64,000 bases of DNA, taken from JALHVH01 sp964544265. Lineage in GTDB: Bacteria; Acidobacteriota; Aminicenantia; Aminicenantales; Saccharicenantaceae. Location of the stretch: assembly GCA_964544265.1 (NCBI GenBank), contig CAZJBD010000001.1, positions 25,269-89,268 on the forward strand, read 5' to 3'. The position numbers and the translations under genes are program-made. This document shows, in pieces, positions 52,616 to 60,588 of the stretch (position 1 is its first letter; each line of letters begins with the position of its first letter). Under the pieces are notes generated by a model, which was not told where the DNA came from, did no database searches, and saw only the letters and a program-made list of their open reading frames with translations.

Positions 52616-53638
52616 ATGCCGATCCTGGACCGGCTTTGGCAGAAGGGCAGAGACTTCCTCGGCTCTGAGGTCCCGATCATCGCCGGGGCCATGACCTGGA
52701 TCTCCGATGGCCCGTTTGTCGCCGCAGTCTCGAACGCCGGGGCTTTCGGCTGTCTGGCCGGGGGAAACATGGAGCCTGAACTCCTTGGAGTCGAGATCGC
52801 CCGCACCCGGGATCTTACGGACAAGCCCTTCGCCATAAACCTCATCACGATCGCTCCTAATTATAAAAAACAACTGGACGTCGCCCTCCAAAACCGAGTC
52901 CCCTTCATCGTCTTTGGCGGGAGCTTCCCACGAAAATCGGAGATCCAAAGGGCCAAGGAGCGCGGCGCTAGGGTCATGGCTTTCGCCCCGACCGAGGCGC
53001 TGGCCAAACATTTGATCCGATCGGGCGTTGATGCGTTGATCCTGGAAGGGAGCGAGGCAGGAGGTCATATCGGACACGTCTCCTTAGGCATCCTCCTCCA
53101 GCAGGTCCTCCTCAGGGTCCATGAGGTTCCCGTCTTTGTTGCGGGGGGAATCGCCACCGGCGCTTATATTGCCCACCTTCTTCTCATGGGAGCGGCGGGC
53201 GTCCAACTGGGGACGTACTTCGTTCTGACCGAGGAGTGCGATGTCCATCCGAGATTCAAGGAAGCCTTTATGAAAGCCCAGGCCCGGGACGCCGTCGCGA
53301 CTCCGCAAGTCGGGTCCGAGCTCAAGGTTGTCGCGGTCCGGGCCCTCAGAAACAAAGGGCTTGAACGCTTTCTCGAATTGCAGGTTGACCTCATAGGCAA
53401 AAGGAAAAGGAGAGAGATCTCGCATGAGGAGGCCCAGTTCAAGGTCGAACAGTTCTGGGTCGGGGCCCTGAGAAAGGCCGTCAAGGACGGGGACATCGAA
53501 TCCGGCTCATCGATGGCCGGCCAGAGCGTCGGCCTTATTGACCGCGTCCGGCCCCTCAAGGAGGCCCTGTCCCTTCTCGTCAATGGCGCTGAGGCCGAAC
53601 TCAAGCGCGTTCGGGGAATGCTTATGGGACCTTCATGA
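52616..53638 (+). CDS. Nitronate monooxygenase / FabK-like FMN oxidoreductase
   Basis: 340 residues. FMN TIM barrel with VPIIAGAMTWISDGPFVAAV at the N-terminus, FAINLITIAPNYKKQ, DALILEGSEAGGHIGH (the EGxEAGGH flavin-site motif) and VPVFVAGGIATGAYIAHLLL followed by AAGVQLGTYFVLTEEC. This is the 2-nitropropane-dioxygenase superfamily; members are nitronate monooxygenases, FabK enoyl reductases or related NAD(P)H-flavin reductases. Substrate not decided by sequence. It begins 8 bases after the lipoprotein gene and closes the 11-gene run. Confidence 0.88.
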   Translation: MPILDRLWQKGRDFLGSEVPIIAGAMTWISDGPFVAAVSNAGAFGCLAGGNMEPELLGVEIARTRDLTDKPFAINLITIAPNYKKQLDVALQNRVPFIVFGGSFPRKSEIQRAKERGARVMAFAPTEALAKHLIRSGVDALILEGSEAGGHIGHVSLGILLQQVLLRVHEVPVFVAGGIATGAYIAHLLLMGAAGVQLGTYFVLTEECDVHPRFKEAFMKAQARDAVATPQVGSELKVVAVRALRNKGLERFLELQVDLIGKRKRREISHEEAQFKVEQFWVGALRKAVKDGDIESGSSMAGQSVGLIDRVRPLKEALSLLVNGAEAELKRVRGMLMGPS

Positions 53639-53657
53639 TCTCAAGGAAGGAAGCCGC

Positions 53658-54761
53658 TTAGGACCCGGGAGCCTTAAGGATAGCTTTAAAGGCCTCTTTT
53701 CGTTCGGGCGCCTTATTCAGGGCATCCCAGGACCAGAAAATCACACCAAGGGATGGGGTTTTCAAAGCTTCAGTTACGGCTTCCTTGAACTCGTCAAGCG
53801 TGTAAGGATCTTCGATATAAGCCTTATCCACCTGGATGCTCGGGAGAACGCTCGCGAGGCTCCGGTCATGGATGTCTTGAACAACGGAGTGGATCCAAGC
53901 GGGCGGCCTCCGGACCATGTGGTGGTAGCACATCGGCGAGATGTAATCCACGAGGGGCGCAAGCCGGACCACCTCTTGGCCGACAATCGTCTCGATCCCC
54001 CCTTGGAAATCTTCCTTCCGCCAGGGGACCGTGTGGATGTTGATTTTAATCGAAGGCTTAGCCTCCCTGGCCGCCGCTGTTAGGAGTTTGACCATCCCGG
54101 CGATCGTCCGGCACTTCCACTCCCTCCATTCCGGGGCGTGGTTCGTGAGAACCCACTTCGCCTTGGCGTCCGTTCCGGCGTCGGAGAGGTTCGCAGGGAG
54201 ATGGACGTCCATCTCTTGCTGGAATGCTTCCAGGCAACTCGTGTCAAAGCAACTATTCGGCAGAGTCTCAGGCACTCGGTCCGGGTAGACTTTTTCCCAG
54301 AAAACGAAAAAGCGCATGAAATCCAGGCTGAGGACATCAGGATCGACCTCCCGGACGAGGCGCTTGGCCTCTTCGATCTTGCGACTCCTGAATTCCTCCC
54401 GCGTTGGACAGACGAACTTGACCCAGTCATCCTCGGCCCTTCTGCCGTCGGACGCCACCGAGAAGAGCCCGGGGTCCTTATCGAGCGCCGCGGCGTCGAA
54501 GAAGACGGGGAAGATGAGAAAGGTCGTGATTCCGTTCTTTTTGGCCAGGGCCTTGAATTCCGGATCGGCGCCCAGGCCCGCACCGACAAAGGCCGTATTG
54601 ATGCCCAGGGAGCGCCACTCATCGAATAGCTTGGGGAAATTCCCCATATATTCGTAGATTTTAATCCCGACCAGGGGGCTTTTCGAAATTTCCATCCCCG
54701 ACGCCTGGAGGACAAGGCCGCCGAGAAAAATAAGGACGAGAGCGAGAGCTGATTTCTTCAT
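53658..54761 (-). CDS. Secreted glycosidase-like TIM-barrel protein
   Basis: 367 residues from the ATG at 54761 (longer frame rejected: no signal). Sec signal SALALVLIFLGGLVLQASG. The body reads as a TIM barrel resembling glycoside-hydrolase-like families: GIKIYEYMGNFPKLFDEWRS, NTAFVGAGLG, VDPDVLSLDFMRFFVFWEKV (possible catalytic Asp in SLDFMRF), IKINIHTVPWRKEDF, DYISPMCYHHMVRRPP, and GVIFWSWDALNKAPERKEAF. Those motifs recall GH-like (GHL) families, but the exact family and substrate are not clear. Paired with a second secreted protein 8 bases upstream. Confidence 0.75.
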   Translation of the reverse strand: MKKSALALVLIFLGGLVLQASGMEISKSPLVGIKIYEYMGNFPKLFDEWRSLGINTAFVGAGLGADPEFKALAKKNGITTFLIFPVFFDAAALDKDPGLFSVASDGRRAEDDWVKFVCPTREEFRSRKIEEAKRLVREVDPDVLSLDFMRFFVFWEKVYPDRVPETLPNSCFDTSCLEAFQQEMDVHLPANLSDAGTDAKAKWVLTNHAPEWREWKCRTIAGMVKLLTAAAREAKPSIKINIHTVPWRKEDFQGGIETIVGQEVVRLAPLVDYISPMCYHHMVRRPPAWIHSVVQDIHDRSLASVLPSIQVDKAYIEDPYTLDEFKEAVTEALKTPSLGVIFWSWDALNKAPERKEAFKAILKAPGS

Positions 54762-54769
54762 GTCCGTGG

Positions 54770-55669
54770 TCAATTGACGGGGACGACGTCTCTCAGCGAG
54801 AAATCGACCCAGATGATCCCCAGGTCCTGCTTGACACCCTTTCGGATGGCTTCGCCGATCGTCTTGGGCGGGTTGTTCAAAGTCTCCCACCAGGGCTTAT
54901 CAGACCGGTAGCCAATTTGAAAAACGACCGTATTCGGGTAAAATGCCGGGGCCCAGCCAGCCGTAAATTCGCGGACCATCTCGTCGAGGCTTTTGAAGAT
55001 CTGGCTGTCGTCCACGAAGACGATGTCGCCTCGGTAGGCAGCCGGCATCCACTTGATATCCCAGTGCTTGAGGAAAAGCCTGTAATCGGGATTGTGGGAT
55101 TTCACCAAGGCTTCCCATTTTTGGGCCGTGGCGTCATCCACCTCGGTCCCGGTTCCGGGCCTGTCGGCAACTTTGTTCCATTCAACGTCTACACCGAAGC
55201 CGATGACGCAAGGATGGTGTTTGTATCGGCCGAGGACGAGGTCGATGAGGGTTCCCATATCCGCATCGGCGGGCTCGACCTGGAGGAAGACCTTGATCCC
55301 GGCCTTGTCGAACGCGGCGAGATAGGGCTCATGGAGGTCGTTGGCATGGAATTCGATGTGCGGGTATTCTTTCCCGTCGCCGGGGAAAAACAGGTGGGTA
55401 TTCCGGCGCTCCTTCGCCATCTGGCTGACGAGCCAGATCGCGCAGGGGGACGACCCTTCGAAATAGCCGGAGATTGCCGCCATCGCCTTCAGCCACCCCT
55501 CGGGGGAGGGGAATGGCTTGATCCCGTATTGGGACGAACGGACTCCCGCCCAAACCACCTTTCCGGCCGCAGCCTCTTTCGGGGGAGAACAGAGCGCGGG
55601 TTGGATGACGAACCCCAGGACGGCCAGGGCTGCCAGCGATAGAGAGTAAATCATGAACTTGCGATTCAC
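54770..55669 (-). CDS. Secreted protein, probably TIM-barrel hydrolase-like
   Basis: 299 residues. Sec signal MIYSLSLAALAVLGFVIQPA. The mature part has alternating strands and helices with acidic strand ends: AAFDKAGIKVFLQVEPADAD, VIGFGVDVEWNKVADRPGTG, DYRLFLKHWDIKWMPAAYRG, DIVFVDDSQIFKSLDEMVRE and LGIIWVDFSLRDVVP. FGVDVEW resembles the strand that carries the catalytic acids in some glycosidases. No family named with confidence. AAGGAGG precedes the ATG. It is the first gene of a two-gene unit with the glycosidase-like protein. Confidence 0.72.
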   Translation of the reverse strand: MNRKFMIYSLSLAALAVLGFVIQPALCSPPKEAAAGKVVWAGVRSSQYGIKPFPSPEGWLKAMAAISGYFEGSSPCAIWLVSQMAKERRNTHLFFPGDGKEYPHIEFHANDLHEPYLAAFDKAGIKVFLQVEPADADMGTLIDLVLGRYKHHPCVIGFGVDVEWNKVADRPGTGTEVDDATAQKWEALVKSHNPDYRLFLKHWDIKWMPAAYRGDIVFVDDSQIFKSLDEMVREFTAGWAPAFYPNTVVFQIGYRSDKPWWETLNNPPKTIGEAIRKGVKQDLGIIWVDFSLRDVVPVN

Positions 55670-55739
55670 CGGACCTCCTTCCTTAAGCAGTTGTCTGTAC
55701 TAGGTGACTTCTTGATGCTATAGAATCAGGCCCCGCGTT

Positions 55740-57281
55740 TCAAGTCCGATTGGATTTCTCATTTGAACAGGAAGGAGCGGGAGATTCGTGTCTCCTAAGG
55801 AGCACCTTGTTCTCGAAGGGATCAAGGGTTAGAAGAAACGACCCGGTCAGAGCTTCCGGTCCTATCACAACGTCGGGTGTCAATCCGGAAAGGGGATCCA
55901 TAAACTGCTGAAATGGCCAGACTTCGGCCCCTTCTCTTTCGAAGATAAATGGTCCAAGTGCGACTTTAAAAGGTGTTTTATGGTAGGAAACCGCCTCGCC
56001 GTTCGCGAGGTACCTGGTTTGAGCGGTGAGCGGCAATCCGAGTTTCCGGGCGAAATCCAGTCTCAAGGAAATATCCTTGGCTCCGGTTTCTATCAGGGCC
56101 AGTCTCTGCCGACTTCCTACTTTCACTGGAACATAAACGTATCTATGGCCGAGCCACGGGATCCTTCCGCCATTCTCAGCCGCTGTCATGGCAGGGTTTT
56201 GCCGTAAAATCCCCGGCCGGCTCAGCCGCAGCTGCTTTTTGACATAATCCAGGGTGACGATGCGGTTCCGGATAAAAGAAGGGTTCAGGTTAGCATCGTA
56301 GAAATCCGGCTGCGGCTTGGGGATATACAAGCCGGTTAGTCCTGTCAAGCTGAGACCCTCGCTCTCCAGATTCCTCGTGAAAACAGAAGAACCTTCCAAC
56401 AGGCCGGCGTGTGTCCCCATCTCGGAGAATATTCGGCCTCCTTGTTGAGATTTCAATTGCCTGAGCAGTTCAAAGTGATGGATCGTCCAGCCTGCCCGGT
56501 TCCCGGTGTCTAAAAGGACTTGATATTTTGATCCTTTAACCTTAACCAGGATGACATTGGAGCGGAAGTCTTTAAGGTTCCGGGCGAAGGAAACGACGCA
56601 CTCTGCTTGGGGGCCGGCCGCGCTGAACAGAGGTATCTTTAGAGCATCTTGCCATAGGCGGGCGTTTCTTTTCAGGTTATCCGCGTATGTCTTATTGCGG
56701 TCCTCCCACTGCGACGCCCGTTGTTCGTATAACTGCCTGAGGGCCTGGGGATCCCAGCAGGCCGAATAAACTTCAAGCCCGAGGAGATAGATCAGAAAGG
56801 ATTCCCGGGATTCCGGGACCATCCCCAGCAAGCTTTTATACCATCGCTCCGCATCGGCAAAATCCCTCAAGAAAAGCGATAGGATCACCCGGGCCAGAAC
56901 TGCCTTTTCCGAGACGGGTTCCAAAGCCAACGCTTCGGTGACGGACCTTTTGGCTTGCTCCCAACGGCCCTGGGCGAGATAGACATTTGCTTTGGCGGCA
57001 AGAAGCGGACTCGAGGGAAGGAGACCGGAGGCAAGTCCGCGCAACTTCTCCTCGGCCAGGTCACCCCGTCCGATCCGGGCCAGGCATTCGATCCAGAGAA
57101 GCTTTTCTTTGACAGATAGGGCCTCTCCGTCCCGCTCTTCAAGATGCGCGATCACAGAGGCAAAATCTGCCTGCCAAAACGATTTTTCCAAATCAGGGGT
57201 CTCGCCTTTGCCGGGATTAAGAATCAGGAATGTGAAACATACAAGAAGCAATCCCTGACCGGATCTGAGTGTTCCGAACAT
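55740..57281 (-). CDS. Secreted TPR protein with two retropepsin-like domains
   Basis: 513 residues. Signal peptide LLLVCFTFLILNPGKG. Residues ~30-190 are TPR-like helices (ANVYLAQGRWEQAKRSVTEA). Two retropepsin-like lobes follow: the first has Asp258-Thr-Gly (YQVLLDTGNRAGWTIHHF), the second Glu398-Thr-Gly (LALIETGAKDISLRLDFA), each ending with the flap-and-strand region (second: VVIGPEALTGSFLLTLDP). A protease of this fold needs two Asp; here one is Glu, so activity may be lost or altered. Cotranscribed with the VWFA-like gene, 28 bases upstream. Confidence 0.82.
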   Translation of the reverse strand: MFGTLRSGQGLLLVCFTFLILNPGKGETPDLEKSFWQADFASVIAHLEERDGEALSVKEKLLWIECLARIGRGDLAEEKLRGLASGLLPSSPLLAAKANVYLAQGRWEQAKRSVTEALALEPVSEKAVLARVILSLFLRDFADAERWYKSLLGMVPESRESFLIYLLGLEVYSACWDPQALRQLYEQRASQWEDRNKTYADNLKRNARLWQDALKIPLFSAAGPQAECVVSFARNLKDFRSNVILVKVKGSKYQVLLDTGNRAGWTIHHFELLRQLKSQQGGRIFSEMGTHAGLLEGSSVFTRNLESEGLSLTGLTGLYIPKPQPDFYDANLNPSFIRNRIVTLDYVKKQLRLSRPGILRQNPAMTAAENGGRIPWLGHRYVYVPVKVGSRQRLALIETGAKDISLRLDFARKLGLPLTAQTRYLANGEAVSYHKTPFKVALGPFIFEREGAEVWPFQQFMDPLSGLTPDVVIGPEALTGSFLLTLDPFENKVLLRRHESPAPSCSNEKSNRT

Positions 57282-57309
57282 ATTTTTTATTTTTAGCCAG
57301 GAGATGGAG

Positions 57310-58854
57310 TCACTTCAAATCGATCTGCCTTTGCTCTATGGCCAGCCGATTGGCCACGATGTCACAAGCCGTGATCGAAAGCTGGAAAGCTCCCTTTAAT
57401 TCTTCTGGAAAAGGAAAAGAAACAACGACCCTCTCCTTCGTCGCGCGCAGCGTATTCTCTTCATCGTAAACGCCTTGACTCCTATCGTTTTGCAGACGCA
57501 CCCGGATTCTGAGCAGTCCGCAGTCTTTTTCTTTTTTCCTCTCGAAACGATCGACGATAAAGCTCAACCGTCCCGCCGACACAGAGACATCATCTATCCT
57601 GATTTTCTCCCGGGAATAGAACTGAACGCGTGAGTTGACTTGGTCCTTGGTCAAAAAACCGGCGTAGCGAAGGCCGTTCGTCTGTCCATTGAGGAGAACC
57701 TGAATACGGATATCTTCGATGCGGTCGTCCCAACCGAAGGCAAGCTCGTAATATTCGTCTACGTGCTTGGCGATCTCTGTTACACCCGTTTCGTCCACTC
57801 CGGCATAGACGGCGACGCCGCCACTGGCTGTGGCCACCTTGCTATAGAGGGCTTCCAGGTTTAGGAAAGGCGCCTCGGCGAAGTTCGATTCCTGGAAGGC
57901 GTCGTTTTTCATGGAGACGAAGCCGTAATTCACTCCATAGGCGGAAAAAACCCCGATGAGTTCTGCGGAAGGAAAAGAATCGCCGAGAGACAGGGTATTT
58001 TCCAGCCTGGTCAGGCCTGCTGACAAGACGAGAGCAAGATTCTGGTGGCCGATGCTGAGCAACGAGATATAGAGATCCATTTTTTTGATGATCGCCTGAA
58101 TTTTCTGATACAAGCCGGCATCTTGATGCTGTTCAAAATCAATCCACCATCTTTCGCCTTCACCGAACCCGAATCGACCCAGAACTTGCTCGTATCTTTT
58201 CGGGTCAGGCAGGAGGAAACGAATTTGGTGGCTCATGAATTCCTCCGGGAAAACATTCAGGAACAGGCTCGTCTCTTTATAGGCACCAACGTCTTGGGGA
58301 TCATCACCTAGGACGCTATCCAGCCTTTCCAGAAGCCCCCTCAGTTTGGCTTCGGCTGTCATCCGTTCTTTCATGAAGACTCGGCAATCGTTTTCTAGGA
58401 GCTCCCGGATCTGGCGGAGAAGGCTTCCCTTATTGGCCGAGACTTCCAGGCGGCACAGCCGGATGGGAGTCAGAAGATAAAGAGAATCAGAGGTGTCCAG
58501 GATTTCTGTAATTAGGGTGGCCAACTCCTTTTCGATCGCCGATCCGTATTTTACTAACCTGAAAGAGAGGATGAATTCCCGTCCCAGGTCGGGTTTGAGA
58601 GCGAGGGACGTTTGCTTTCTTTTGACCCCTAAGATCTCTCTGCCCACGCCGTTGATCATCAGCCGGAAATGCTGGATTTCCCGAGACTTGTTCGCGGTCG
58701 TTTCGGTCGTTATTCGAACAGGAAAATGGAATTGAATTTGGTCGGCATCCAAACTACCGAACAGAAAAAAGAACAGGAGGAGTGAAACGATATCGCTTGT
58801 CACGACCACCCAGGGCCGTTTCTTTCTGAGTCTTAAGGCGGAACCGCCGCTCAC
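57310..58854 (-). CDS. Secreted VWFA-like domain protein
   Basis: 514 residues; GTG start. N-terminal hydrophobic segment (VVVTSDIVSLLLFFFLFGSL) is a signal or anchor. The N-terminal half contains elements like the VWFA-related proteins of Acidobacteriota: NGVGREILGVKRKQTSLALK, SDSLYLLTPIRLCRLEV and RIEDIRIQVLLNG, and the C-terminal VSFPFPEELKGAFQLSITAC matches their closing sandwich domain. A metal-adhesion DxSxS was not seen, so it is a divergent member. Role unknown; likely envelope-associated. Operon with the retropepsin-like protein. Confidence 0.65.
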   Translation of the reverse strand: MSGGSALRLRKKRPWVVVTSDIVSLLLFFFLFGSLDADQIQFHFPVRITTETTANKSREIQHFRLMINGVGREILGVKRKQTSLALKPDLGREFILSFRLVKYGSAIEKELATLITEILDTSDSLYLLTPIRLCRLEVSANKGSLLRQIRELLENDCRVFMKERMTAEAKLRGLLERLDSVLGDDPQDVGAYKETSLFLNVFPEEFMSHQIRFLLPDPKRYEQVLGRFGFGEGERWWIDFEQHQDAGLYQKIQAIIKKMDLYISLLSIGHQNLALVLSAGLTRLENTLSLGDSFPSAELIGVFSAYGVNYGFVSMKNDAFQESNFAEAPFLNLEALYSKVATASGGVAVYAGVDETGVTEIAKHVDEYYELAFGWDDRIEDIRIQVLLNGQTNGLRYAGFLTKDQVNSRVQFYSREKIRIDDVSVSAGRLSFIVDRFERKKEKDCGLLRIRVRLQNDRSQGVYDEENTLRATKERVVVSFPFPEELKGAFQLSITACDIVANRLAIEQRQIDLK

Positions 58855-58885
58855 ACTCGAAGATTATGCTCCCTCTCCGCTGAAG

Positions 58886-59098
58886 TCAAGCCTCGCGGGA
58901 AACGAAAAACGTCTTCGTTTCCGGGGTTTTTTCCCCGTTGTATTTCAGCTCCTGGATCGCGCGGACCGTCGGGTATCCGTATTTGTCCTTTGAGATGAGG
59001 CCGGGGTCCGGGATATGGATATAGCTCCGGATCATCTCGGTTTCGGAATTGTCGATCTGAAGAACCGTCGATGTTATTGATGGTCGTCTTTTGGTATA
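58886..59098 (-). pseudogene. C-terminal remnant of a protein gene, no start
   Basis: Minus-strand frame of 70 codons plus TGA with strong genome-like codon use, reading ...IDNSETEMIRSYIHIPDPG and ending ETKTFFVSREA. Upstream it runs directly into an in-frame TAG and has no plausible start with ribosome site; the only ATG is internal. It looks like the end of a gene whose front was deleted. Family not recognised. Confidence 0.5.
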
Positions 59099-59143
59099 CT
59101 AGGGCTCACATAAGGGACCGACCATCATGAAGGAGATGTCAAA

Positions 59144-60508
59144 ATGTCTCTGAATGCACTCGACCGCCTGGCAGGATCGCTCACGGGATCTGTCGAAAGA
59201 CGTAACGACCGGGTGACCATCAGGAATAAAGAACGGCTCTCGTCCCAAATGGACGGTCTCGTCCGCGAGGCCATTTTCGGCGAGGCCGATGGAAAGGCCG
59301 CCGCCCGCTGGCTCATTTGGGAGATATCCCAATCCCTGGGCGTTCGGCCGGCCTCCATCCACGAGCTTTACGCGGCCCGCGGCCGCGGCCAAATCCCCGG
59401 GGCTTTCACGGTTCCGGCCATAAACCTGCGTATGCTGGCCTACGATTCCGCCCGGGCCGTCTTCCGGGCCGCCAGGAAAACCGACGTCGGCGCTCTCATC
59501 TTCGAGATTGCCAGGTCCGAGATAGGCTACACCGACCAGCGCCCGGCCGAATACACGGCTGCCGTCCTGGCCGCGGCAGTCCGGGAGGGCTTTCGGGGGC
59601 CGGTTTTCATTCAGGGAGACCACTTCCAAGCCTCCGCCAAGAAATATGCCGCTGACCCGGAGGCCGAGCTCAAGGCCATCCGTGACCTCATCGTCGAGTC
59701 CATCTCGGCCGGCTTCTGCAACATCGATATTGACACATCGACTCTCGTCGACGTGAGCAAGCCGTCGTTGGACGAGCAACAGAAGCTTAACTTCGAGCTC
59801 TGTGCTGAGCTAACCCGCTTCATCCGCGCCCATGAGCCCAAGGGCGTCACCATCTCCGTGGGCGGCGAGATCGGGGAAGTCGGCCAGAAGAACAGCTCGC
59901 CCGCAGACCTCCAGGCCTTCATGAAAGGCTATAACGCCCTGAAGGGCCCGATGACCGGCATCAGCAAGATCAGCGTCCAGACGGGAACGAGCCACGGCGG
60001 AGTCGTTCTGCCCGACGGGACGCTGGCCCAGGTGGCCATCGATTTCGACGTCCTCAGGGATTTGAGCGAGGAGGCCCGCAGCAAGTACGGCATGGGCGGA
60101 GCCGTCCAACATGGGGCGAGCACGCTGCCCGACTCTGCTTTCCATAAGTTCGTCGAGGCCGGCGCCTGCGAGGTCCACCTGGCCACGGCCTTTCAGTCTC
60201 TCGTCATGGACCACGAAGCTACTCCCGAAGCGCTCCGCCGGGAAATGTCCGAATGGGTCAAGGTCAATGCGGCGGGAGAGCGCAAGCCCAAGGACACGGA
60301 AGCTCAGTTCCTCTACAAAACCCGCAAGAAGGCCGTCGGACCGTTTAAAAAACAATTCTGGACGTTGCCTGAAGATGCCTTGACGGCCATCGGGGCAAGC
60401 CTCGAGAAGCAGTTTGCTTTTCTCTTTGAGCAGCTGGCGGTTGGCCAAACGACAGCCGTCGTAGCCAAGCATATCCGGGCTCCTGAGATCCACCGACCCC
60501 TACCCTAA
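59144..60508 (+). CDS. Class II fructose-bisphosphate aldolase-like protein
   Basis: 454 residues, longer than typical class II aldolases (~350) because of an N-terminal extension and a C-terminal helical addition. Barrel features: GAFTVPAINLRMLAYDSARA, GPVFIQGDHFQASAKKYAAD (zinc His and catalytic Asp in GDHFQ), CNIDIDTSTLVDVSKP, VTISVGGEIGEVGQKN, VQTGTSHGGVVLPDGTLAQV (second zinc-site GTSHGG) and GAVQHGASTLPDS. It probably cleaves or forms fructose- or tagatose-bisphosphate; the exact sugar is uncertain. Preceded by AAGGAGAT. No operon partner. Confidence 0.88.
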   Translation: MSLNALDRLAGSLTGSVERRNDRVTIRNKERLSSQMDGLVREAIFGEADGKAAARWLIWEISQSLGVRPASIHELYAARGRGQIPGAFTVPAINLRMLAYDSARAVFRAARKTDVGALIFEIARSEIGYTDQRPAEYTAAVLAAAVREGFRGPVFIQGDHFQASAKKYAADPEAELKAIRDLIVESISAGFCNIDIDTSTLVDVSKPSLDEQQKLNFELCAELTRFIRAHEPKGVTISVGGEIGEVGQKNSSPADLQAFMKGYNALKGPMTGISKISVQTGTSHGGVVLPDGTLAQVAIDFDVLRDLSEEARSKYGMGGAVQHGASTLPDSAFHKFVEAGACEVHLATAFQSLVMDHEATPEALRREMSEWVKVNAAGERKPKDTEAQFLYKTRKKAVGPFKKQFWTLPEDALTAIGASLEKQFAFLFEQLAVGQTTAVVAKHIRAPEIHRPLP

Positions 60509-60588
60509 GGCTACCTCGAGACCTTTAAGGGTGGGTGGACGGGGGGCCGGTAGATTAGATATTTTGCTGGTAATAAAGGGGGAGAAAA

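Noticed and set aside
60496..60540. Imperfect inverted repeat after the aldolase (CCCTACCCT ... AGGGTGGG)
   Set aside because: Pairing is irregular and no T-run follows, so it was not called a terminator.
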